Shown here piece by piece: positions 5,878 to 11,607 of a stretch of 13,447 nt of DNA. The notes under the pieces are model-generated. The model was not told the origin of the DNA. It did no database searches and saw only the letters and a list, made by a program, of their open reading frames with translations. Origin of the DNA: CAYLQD01 sp043819695 (GTDB taxonomy: Bacteria > Planctomycetota > PUPC01); assembly GCA_043819695.1 (NCBI GenBank), contig JBDREM010000004.1, positions 1-13,447 on the forward strand, read 5' to 3'. The first letter of the stretch is position 1. Each line of letters starts with the position of its first letter. A program made the translations under genes and the position numbers.

Positions 5878-6577
5878 CACCGTGCCGCTTCGCGGTTCTG
5901 CCCGGCGTCCCGGCCCGCACATCGGGCCGGAGCCGCACATATCAGCCACTCAAGATCAGGCCGGGCCCGTTGTTGCGCGCAACGGGCCGTGACCTGGGCC
6001 GTTGGGTGGGTGGGCCCTCCGCGCGCCGCCTGCGCGCACCTGCTGAAGGGGCCGCCCTCACAACGGCCGGTCGGCTTCGGACGAACATACGACTGGCGCT
6101 GCGGGCGCAGGCGCACCGCCCACCGCCCGCAACAGGGCTAGGGGCCCGCGTGTCGCGCCCCCGGGCTGCGCGCACACCAACACGTCGGTGACCGCAGGCC
6201 GCCCTCCCTGTGTGCCCGCTGGTCATGCGTCGGCGCCGCGCACGATACCCGGCCACTGCATCACCAGTGACCTGGCGTGCACGCCGGACTCCGGAACGGT
6301 TCACGATCGTTTGACCGAAGACGCGCGCAGCGTCCTCCGCCCGACACGATCCTCGACGCCCCCTCGGGGAAGGCACAAACCTTTCCCTTGGCGCCGCCTG
6401 TAACCGTCCCTCGGCCGTCCGAGGCTTTTCCAAACCACCCAACGGCGCTGGACGGGCTCCGATGAGCCGGCCCTAGCACCTATGTGCAGGGTCCTGTCCC
6501 GTCAGCAGCAGAGGTGCGCAAGAGCCTCTGCCTCGAGGCCGGGACCCCGTGCAATGAACCCGTGTTCGCCGGCCGCA
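5878..6577. other. Spacer, no gene recognised
   Basis: A strong hairpin GGCCCGTTG-N7-CAACGGGCC lies at 5964-5988 and a CACCAGTGA-type palindrome fragment near 6260. Open frames on both strands are Arg-rich and overlapping, with no motif. No remnant of a PEP-CTERM gene was found, although the alternation seen to the left would predict one here. Confidence 0.5.
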
Positions 6578-6739
6578 CTACGCGGCCGCGATCTCCTTTC
6601 GTACCTTCCCCAGCGCCTGTGCCGAGATCGTGCTCTTGCACGCCGGACAGTGCCAGAGCTCGACCGGCGGCTGCTTGCCGAGCCGCTGGATCGAATGGAA
6701 CCGCGCTCGCTGATGCCTGCAAACCTGTCGCGGCGCCAC
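6578..6739 (-). CDS. Zinc-ribbon microprotein, copy 5 (53 aa, GTG start)
   Basis: The product reads (M)APRQVCRHQRARFHSI, the invariant QRLGKQPPVELW core, HCPACKSTISAQALGK and the tail VRKEIAAA. Zinc-ligand residues are intact. The position of the ATG in the other copies is GTG (6737-6739), with AGGAGG 7 nt upstream, so a GTG start is preferred over an in-frame ATG far upstream at 7030. It is the first member of the array in the transcription direction and the only one with a recognisable promoter: a sigma-54 site at 6958-6973, leaving a roughly 208-nt leader. Ile17 and QAL at 41-43 set it apart from the other copies. Confidence 0.85.
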   Translation of the reverse strand: MAPRQVCRHQRARFHSIQRLGKQPPVELWHCPACKSTISAQALGKVRKEIAAA

Positions 6740-6778
6740 AGCCAACCCTCCTAACAACGTTCCATCGTTGCCGACGCG

Positions 6779-6859
6779 GACCGTCCCGCGCCCGGATGCC
6801 GGCGCGAATGCGCGACGCCTGCGCACAAACAGACGTTGCGCAGGGCGCAGGGGACGGTC
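6779..6859 (-). promoter_or_regulatory. Structured leader upstream of microprotein 5
   Basis: A long closing stem pairs GACCGTCCC (6779-6787) with GGGACGGTC (6851-6859), continued by GCGCC/GGCGC. Inside is a perfect 8-bp hairpin CCTGCGCA-N11-TGCGCAGG (6818-6844). The element lies between the sigma-54 promoter and the ribosome binding site of copy 5. It could be a regulatory RNA structure or a REP-like insertion. It matches no riboswitch class I know. Confidence 0.45.
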
Positions 6860-6957
6860 GGGAACCGTACCCGCACCTGCTCTGAGCCAGCAATCGTTGC
6901 CCCGAGTAGCCCCTGCCGAGCTTCCTCGGTTCATCCGGTTCATCTGCCAAGCTAAAC

Positions 6958-6973
6958 GCAAGAACCGTGCCAA
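6958..6973 (-). promoter_or_regulatory. Sigma-54 (RpoN) promoter
   Basis: The minus strand reads TTGGCACG-GTTC-TTGC. It matches the -24/-12 consensus TGGCACG-N4-TTGC exactly, with GG and GC 12 nt apart. Transcription would start near 6947 and run left into microprotein copy 5, with no other gene between. Sigma-54 promoters need an activator ATPase, and sigma-54 control of PEP-CTERM genes (PrsK/PrsR) is known in proteobacteria; a link here is inference. Confidence 0.75.
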
Positions 6974-7420
6974 CGAGGCGCCGAAACGTAAGATTTTTGG
7001 CGAGATGTGCATAAGGGATTCGGGCCACAACGCTTACAGCTCACCGGGACCGGAAGAACTTCCGACGGCGCGCGGCGCGCGGTTCCCCGGAGTCTATTTT
7101 CGGCAACATGCCCACCCCGGGACCGGCTCCGGAACGCCTGTAACCGGCACTAACAGCAGTAGTTGTGGGATGTTGCCACGAATCATCACCGAGGGGGCGG
7201 CGCGACATCAACAGGCATCGCCCTCTGTCTCATGGCCGCCGCGCTGGCCGGCCGCTATCTTCAGTAACGGACTTCGGTTACAGGATGAAGGCCGCGGTAC
7301 GCGGGTGGGGAGGGGCGTCGCCCGGCTGAGCACGGTCTGATAAATCGGTCAGCGGCCCGCCCGCTCCCAGAGCGGGCCTGCAAACGGCCGCAACAGGGCC
7401 GGGTCACTGGCGTTGCCGTG

Positions 7421-7528
7421 CTAACGCCCGCCGGCGTTACGCTGGAGGAACGCCAGGACGATGCAAAGTGTGGTGGCCACGAAGAGGAGAACGGCCCAGA
7501 ACTGCAAGGCGCGCCAGACCGGCCTCAT
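7421..7528 (-). CDS. Small single-span membrane protein (35 aa) coupled to UDP-glucuronate decarboxylase
   Basis: The product starts MRPVWRALQ, followed by a hydrophobic helix FWAVLLFVATTLCIVLAFL (residues 10-28) and a short polar end QRNAGGR. The ATG at 7526-7528 overlaps the TGA of the upstream decarboxylase gene as ATGA, the usual arrangement for translational coupling. There is no separate strong Shine-Dalgarno site, which fits reinitiation. The positive N terminus predicts the N-in, C-out orientation. Its neighbour makes UDP-xylose, so it could anchor the enzyme at the membrane or belong to the following polysaccharide step; both are guesses. A TAACGCC-N4-GGCGTTA hairpin covers its stop codon (7422-7439). 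Confidence 0.6.
   Translation of the reverse strand: MRPVWRALQFWAVLLFVATTLCIVLAFLQRNAGGR
7422..7439 (-). terminator. Hairpin overlapping stop codon
   Basis: TAACGCC and GGCGTTA form a perfect 7-bp stem around a CGCC loop, including the stop codon of the 35-residue gene. No T-tract follows on the minus strand, so termination is uncertain. Confidence 0.35.
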
Positions 7529-8490
7529 TTCGTCATCTCCGCGACGCGCCGCCGGAAGTAGTCGGCCGTTATCCGAAGCCCTTCGCGGCGCTCGACCTTC
7601 GGCTCCCACCCGAGGACGGCCCTCGCCCGGGAGATGTCCGGCTGCCGCACCTTCGGGTCGTCTTCGTAGCCCTGCGGGAAGGGCAGCTTCATGATCCTGC
7701 TCTTGCTGCCGGTGATCTTGATGATCTCGTTCGCAATGTCTATCAGGCGGATCTCGACCGGGTTGCCGATGTTGACGGGCATTTCGCCGAGTGTCTCGCG
7801 GCCGACCTCGAGGAGGAGCATCAGGCCGTCGACGGTATCATCTATGTACGTGAAGCTGCGCGTCTGCTCGCCCGAGCCGAAGAGGGTCAGGTCCTCGCCG
7901 CGCAGGGCCTGGCACATGAAGTTGGGGATCGCGCGGCCGTCGTCGAGCCGCATCCGCGCGCCGTACGTGTTGAAGATGCGGGCGACGCGCGCATCCGTGT
8001 TGCTGTGCCGATGGTAGGCCATCGTCATCGCTTCGGCGAACCGCTTCGCCTCGTCGTAGACGCCGCGGTAGCCGACCGGATTGACGCTGCCCCAGTAGTC
8101 CTCGCGCTGCGGGTGCACGAGCGGGTCGCCGTACACCTCGGACGATGAAGCGAGCAGATACCGCGCTCCCTTGTGGTGGGCGAGGCCGAGGGTCTTGTGC
8201 GTGCCGAGCGACCCGACCTTCAGCGTCTCGATCGGGTAGCGAAGGTAGTCGGACGGGCTCGCCGGCGAGGCGAAATGGAGCACGTTGTCGACGGGACCGT
8301 CGACGAATATGTACTCGGTCACGTCGTGCTTGACGAACTTGAAGCGTTCGTTGCCGGCGAGGTGCGCGACGTTCCGCGTGTCGCCCGTTATCAGGCTGTC
8401 GATGCAGATGACCTCGTGGCCTTTCGCCAGCAGCCGGTCGCAGATGTGCGACGCCAGAAAGCCGGCCCCGCCCGTCACCACCGTCCTCAT
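7525..8490 (-). CDS. uxs: UDP-glucuronate decarboxylase (UDP-xylose synthase), 321 aa
   Basis: This cytoplasmic enzyme converts UDP-glucuronate to UDP-xylose and CO2 with bound NAD, supplying a sugar donor for surface polysaccharide. It is an extended short-chain dehydrogenase. The NAD-binding GGAGFLAS is at 7-14 (family usually GFLGS, so Ala for Gly) and Asp31 follows beta-strand 2. The catalytic group is Ser115-Ser117 in ASSSEVYGDP with Tyr145 and Lys149 in YDEAK. Family hallmarks REDYWGSVNPVG (129-140) and DDPKVRQPDI (277-286) are present. The length fits bacterial members without a membrane extension. The ATG at 8488-8490 has AGGAGG 6 nt upstream, and a consensus sigma-70 promoter lies close by. 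The small membrane gene downstream overlaps its stop. A dTDP-glucose dehydratase or other epimerase is less likely given the RQPDI and EDYWG motifs. Confidence 0.92.
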   Translation of the reverse strand: MRTVVTGGAGFLASHICDRLLAKGHEVICIDSLITGDTRNVAHLAGNERFKFVKHDVTEYIFVDGPVDNVLHFASPASPSDYLRYPIETLKVGSLGTHKTLGLAHHKGARYLLASSSEVYGDPLVHPQREDYWGSVNPVGYRGVYDEAKRFAEAMTMAYHRHSNTDARVARIFNTYGARMRLDDGRAIPNFMCQALRGEDLTLFGSGEQTRSFTYIDDTVDGLMLLLEVGRETLGEMPVNIGNPVEIRLIDIANEIIKITGSKSRIMKLPFPQGYEDDPKVRQPDISRARAVLGWEPKVERREGLRITADYFRRRVAEMTK

Positions 8491-8519
8491 GCCAGTCCTC
8501 CTGCTGAGATCGCTCGACG

Positions 8520-8548
8520 ATTATAGCGTCACCCGCCCGTGGTGTCAA
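8520..8548 (-). promoter_or_regulatory. Consensus sigma-70 promoter of the decarboxylase gene
   Basis: TTGACA (8543-8548) and TATAAT (8520-8525) on the minus strand are perfect -35 and -10 hexamers with an ideal 17-nt spacer. The predicted start near 8513 gives a leader of about 22 nt with AGGAGG in it. The decarboxylase gene can therefore be expressed independently of the large gene upstream. Confidence 0.85.
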
Positions 8549-8572
8549 AGTTTAGCGGCCGGACGCGCGGCG

Positions 8573-10774
8573 TCAGCCGGCTGGGAAGACGAAGTAGTAG
8601 GTGGCGTCGAGGTCGAGAATGTCGTCGGCCATCTTGTGACTGTGGAAATGCTCCTGGTCCGCCCACAGTCCGAGGCGAAGCCGCATGACGCCGCCCGGCT
8701 TCAGCGACGCCGCGGGCAGGTCCTTCCCGCCGTCCATCGACATCAGTACGGCGATGAAGCGCTGCTGTGGCGCGCGGCCGGAAATTACCCGCCGCACCCG
8801 GAACTCCGCCGTCATGAAAGCCTGCGTGTATGGGAAGATTTCGTTCAGGGTCATGGGCGTCGAGATGTGAACCGCCGCCGCCTCGACGACGGCGACGACC
8901 CTTCTGCCGGCCGGCGTCTCGCGCGGCACCCCGATATCCCAGCGGCGGATCATGTCGCGCGCCTCGAGCATCGCCCGGGTGTCGCGATAGCTCGCACGCA
9001 GCTCGCAGTAGCCGGCACGCAGCGCACGCAGCGCCCGAACGTTCTGTTTCGCCAGCTCCGGATTCCCGCGGAAGCTCCGCGCGGCTCCCTCGGGAACGGT
9101 AACGGCCGCCTCCGCGCGACGCATCCTTTCGATGACCTCCCATGCGGCCAGCTCTCTGCGGAACGCGGAGTCACCGCGCAAGAGGTTGGCGCGCTCGAGA
9201 GCGAGGCGGGCGCGCTCGCGGCCTCCGCGCTCCGCCGCGATCCGGTCGTAGAGATCGAGAGCCGCCTTAGGCTCCACTGTCTCGAGCCGCCTGGCCGTCG
9301 CCATCATCCCGTCCGCGTGCTGGCCTTCGTCTGCGGGTAGCACTTCAGCCAAGTGAAGCGGCGGAACGCGGGGACAGCCAACGGGGTGGCGGTCCCCGTT
9401 TTCCGACGCCGCCCCCCTCACCCACACGTCCGGGAACCGGTCGAGGACGTGGCCCTGCTGCAGGTCGTCATCGGCGCCCGCTGTGAGCAGTTCGGGGTAC
9501 ATGCTGTGGTCGTTGAACGAATAGCGAGCCGTGGGGCCAACGGGGAGCAGCGTCTCGGGATCGAACTCGGCCAGGAAGATCTCGTAGTCCGCGCCTCTGT
9601 GGCTGTGACGCAGCCAATTCTTGTTGCTCATTGCGCCGCAGACGCTCGGCGGGAAGCGGGACGCGCCGAGCACGAGCATGCGGCGGTCGCGGCTCAGGTT
9701 CGGGAAGTAACAATGATGGTATGGCTCGTGCGCGTCGCGGATCATTCGCCGCAGCGGCAGTATGCCGCCGCGCTCGTGCCCATCCGCGCCGGCCAAGTCC
9801 AGCACTGCGACCTTGCCCGATGTCCGCATCCAGAGCGCGAACTCGTCGCCGGCCGTGACGACGGCCTGGCACCCCGGCAATTCCATGCCGGGCCCCGGGG
9901 TTGCGACCGGCCCGGCGCGGTCGAGGCGCTGAATTACGACTCCGCCCGGCGACGCCCGGAAGAGGCTCGTGCCGCCGGGCGAGAGCAGCGTGCAAGCATC
10001 CACGTCCCGCACGACCTTCGCGCCGATCACCCCCGAAACAACGTCCAGCTCGAATATCCCGCGCTGACTCGGAATGTTCACGTAGACGGTTCGGCTGTCC
10101 TTCCACTCGAAGAACCGGTCCTGCCCGGCGGAGCCGAGGAGGCCCCGCACCGCGGCGAGCTCACGCGGCGCGCCCGCGTCGAGCGAGACGGGATCGATCT
10201 CGACCACCCAGGCGTCGAACGGCGGAGCCACGTAGGCGCCCGCGTAGAGCACGTCGGCGTCCGGGTCGCCGCGGTCGGAGCTCCAACTGCGCCCGGCGAA
10301 GATGACGAACCGGCCGTCAGGCGAGATCCGCGGCCCCAGGTGAGCGTAACCGTCGGTGAACGGCGCGCCGCTGACCATGGCGAGGCGCGAGCCATCGAGG
10401 TTCCGCTTCCAGATGCGGTACTTCAACTGGCGCGTGCCGCTCGGCCGCCGCGACTCCCATACGACGAAGCCGGTTCGGCCTCGTGCGAACGCCTTCATCC
10501 TCGCGACGTCGGCGGGCGTCGCCCGGTCACCCGTCAGGAACTCCGTGCCCCAGGTCTGCCACGCGGCGGGCGCCTTGCCGCTGCGTGGCCCCGCAACGAG
10601 TGTTGTATAGCCCGCCCGGCTCGGCATGCCCAGCATCGCACCAAGAGCCTGCAGACCGAGCAGCGCGGCCAGGCCGCACGCAGCAACAATGCGTTCCCTG
10701 CGTCGGCCCTCAGTTGGCGACGCGCGCCCGCCAACTCCCGCCCCTGCCAATTGGTGTTCGTTATCCTGCCGCAT
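8573..10774 (-). CDS. Membrane-anchored TolB/WD40-like beta-propeller protein, 733 aa
   Basis: I recognise the fold type but not the function. A basic segment GRRRER (23-28) precedes one hydrophobic helix (29-49), so it is probably a signal anchor with the bulk outside the cytoplasm. Residues 90-430 look like beta-propeller blades, with PRISPDGRFVIFAGRSW (148-164) and YFPNLSRDRRMLVLGAS (356-372). Residues 490-610 are helical and charged (ARRLETVEPKAALDLYDRIA), and 640-733 form a C-terminal beta domain ending DDILDLDATYYFVFPAG. The ATG at 10772-10774 has GGAGG 4 nt upstream. It lies 82 nt upstream of the decarboxylase gene. A REP-like hairpin covers codons 457-471, and codon usage for about 30 codons after it suggests another frame, so it may be a disrupted gene or two genes: a propeller ending at TGA 9304-9306 and a second product from ATG 9307. 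Confidence 0.72.
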   Translation of the reverse strand: MRQDNEHQLAGAGVGGRASPTEGRRRERIVAACGLAALLGLQALGAMLGMPSRAGYTTLVAGPRSGKAPAAWQTWGTEFLTGDRATPADVARMKAFARGRTGFVVWESRRPSGTRQLKYRIWKRNLDGSRLAMVSGAPFTDGYAHLGPRISPDGRFVIFAGRSWSSDRGDPDADVLYAGAYVAPPFDAWVVEIDPVSLDAGAPRELAAVRGLLGSAGQDRFFEWKDSRTVYVNIPSQRGIFELDVVSGVIGAKVVRDVDACTLLSPGGTSLFRASPGGVVIQRLDRAGPVATPGPGMELPGCQAVVTAGDEFALWMRTSGKVAVLDLAGADGHERGGILPLRRMIRDAHEPYHHCYFPNLSRDRRMLVLGASRFPPSVCGAMSNKNWLRHSHRGADYEIFLAEFDPETLLPVGPTARYSFNDHSMYPELLTAGADDDLQQGHVLDRFPDVWVRGAASENGDRHPVGCPRVPPLHLAEVLPADEGQHADGMMATARRLETVEPKAALDLYDRIAAERGGRERARLALERANLLRGDSAFRRELAAWEVIERMRRAEAAVTVPEGAARSFRGNPELAKQNVRALRALRAGYCELRASYRDTRAMLEARDMIRRWDIGVPRETPAGRRVVAVVEAAAVHISTPMTLNEIFPYTQAFMTAEFRVRRVISGRAPQQRFIAVLMSMDGGKDLPAASLKPGGVMRLRLGLWADQEHFHSHKMADDILDLDATYYFVFPAG
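9363..9404. repeat. REP-like hairpin inside a coding sequence
   Basis: GGAA-C-GCGGGGAC-A-GCCA pairs with TGGC-G-GTCCCCGT-T-TTCC around the 6-nt loop ACGGGG. The arms are 18 nt with two mismatches and one G-T pair. It resembles the spacer palindrome at 913-982 (shared GTTTTCC edge and a GACAG-type arm). A C6 run (9412-9417) lies beside it. Confidence 0.6.
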
Positions 10775-10840
10775 CGGTCCTCCGTTCACATGCCGCCGCC
10801 TCACATGAGCCGGCGCTCCTCGCCGTCCCACCCCCGCACA

Positions 10841-10855
10841 GCAAATCCTGTGCCC
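10841..10855 (-). promoter_or_regulatory. Possible sigma-54 promoter of the propeller gene
   Basis: The minus strand reads GGGCACA-GGAT-TTGC, with GG and GC at the required 12-nt spacing and two mismatches to the consensus. The predicted start near 10829 gives a leader of about 55 nt. It overlaps a GCACAG-N6-CTGTGC palindrome, which is an alternative explanation. Confidence 0.35.
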
Positions 10856-11423
10856 TTCCCGGTATCCGAAACGGGAAATCTCGCCGCCGTTCTTCGCTCG
10901 ACCTCTCATGCTGATGGCGCCGCGGCTCGTGGACGGCTTGCAACTCGCACGCATGCAGCCGCTTACGACGACGAATAACTCGGCACCGCCGTTCGCCCAG
11001 AGGAGCGCCTTGAGGCCGATTCCTGAGAGAGCGCCCGCGGACTCACTTGCCGGACCACCTGCGCAGCCCCGGCGAGCGTGGCTCTGCCGCCCCGCCCGGC
11101 GTACGCCGCGGCGCAACTCCGTGTGACAGCGGCTGTTACGCCTGGCCTACGGCTTTCGTGGCCACAGACTCGCTCCACGTTGGGCCGGCCCCGGATGTTC
11201 GTTTCTGATACATTCGACACCGTGCCAGCCTTGTAATGTAACCAACTGGGCTGCAAGCGGATATGGCCACTCCGTTCGCGGGCGTATCGTTATAAGACAT
11301 GCGGCCGCCGTTGCGCCGCGTTTGTTCCCACGCTTTTTTCGCCTTTTCTTCGATCCTTATCATCTTGTCTCACCGCGCTTTAGCGTCCTGCCGGCCACGG
11401 CATCTCGCTGGTCACGGCCGAAC

Positions 11424-11439
11424 TGGCACGCTCCTTGCT
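11424..11439 (+). promoter_or_regulatory. Sigma-54 (RpoN) promoter
   Basis: TGGCACG-CTCC-TTGCT is an exact match to the -24/-12 consensus. Transcription would start near 11450, about 158 nt before the ATG of the LEPR-type peptidase gene. It faces away from the array promoter but shares its TGGCACG and TTGC elements. Confidence 0.78.
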
Positions 11440-11460
11440 AGATACCAGGCGTAAATCGCC

Positions 11461-11480
11461 GAGGAAGACGTCTCTTCCTC
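11461..11480 (+). promoter_or_regulatory. Leader hairpin
   Basis: GAGGAAGA and TCTTCCTC form a perfect 8-bp stem around CGTC, about 11 nt after the predicted sigma-54 start. It would sit at the 5' end of the message, where it may stabilise the RNA. Confidence 0.5.
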
Positions 11481-11495
11481 ACGTGAGTGCGCAAC

Positions 11496-11603
11496 ATGCT
11501 GATACTTCTGGCCGGGCTGAGAACTCTGGAATGGAGAACGAGCGGGCGCAGTCACGCCGCCGCACTCATTGCTTCACACACCGATGCTTCAGCGAAGAGC
11601 TAA
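11496..11603 (+). CDS. Possible 35-residue leader ORF
   Basis: This open frame starts MLILLAGLRTLEWRTSG and stops at TAA 11601-11603, 4 nt before the ATG of the following gene, a spacing that would allow coupling. It has no good Shine-Dalgarno site and no recognisable motif, and an in-frame extension of the downstream gene (ATG 11584) would overlap it. It is noted as a candidate only. Confidence 0.2.
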   Translation: MLILLAGLRTLEWRTSGRSHAAALIASHTDASAKS

Positions 11604-11607
11604 CACC

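Larger units (their letters stand above)
6740..7420. other. Leader and promoter region, remainder empty
   Basis: It contains the folded leader of microprotein 5 (6779-6859) and the sigma-54 promoter (6958-6973). To the right are CGGAAG-AA-CTTCCG (7051-7064) and GCCCGCT-N5-AGCGGGC (7359-7377). The latter lies 44 nt past the stop of the small membrane protein gene at 7421 and may be a terminator without a U-tract. I see no gene in 7000-7420. Confidence 0.5.
10775..11607. other. Divergent regulatory spacer
   Basis: It separates the leftward propeller gene from the rightward surface-protein gene. It holds a weak sigma-54-like site facing left (10841-10855), a TTCCCG...CGGGAA inverted repeat (10856-10878), a strong sigma-54 site facing right (11424-11439), a leader hairpin and a small open frame. 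A 75-residue leftward open frame (11136-11363) has no strong ribosome site or motif and is not called. The T-rich stretch at 11330-11365 has no hairpin. Confidence 0.55.

Noticed and set aside
738..6739. Microprotein repeats as a CRISPR-like or purely non-coding repeat
   Set aside because: Copies are 160 nt, far apart and irregularly spaced; frame, start, stop, ribosome site and zinc ligands are kept while third positions vary.
7003..7021. Partial resemblance to a sequencing-library transposon end (AGATGTGCATAAGGGATT)
   Set aside because: About 14 of 19 positions match the Nextera mosaic end, with several internal mismatches; a real adapter remnant would be nearly exact, so this is most likely chance.
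9353..10978. 541-codon plus-strand open frame opposite the propeller gene
   Set aside because: Arg/Ala/Glu/Val-rich composition and exact antisense placement show it is a shadow of GC-biased coding on the other strand.
11205..11226. Sigma-54-like TGGCACG on the minus strand
   Set aside because: The -12 element is absent: CGAA occupies the TTGC position.
11136..11363. 75-codon minus-strand open frame (MIRIEEKAKKAWEQTRR)
   Set aside because: No clear ribosome site, motif or partner; the C-terminal half looks like random GC-rich sequence.
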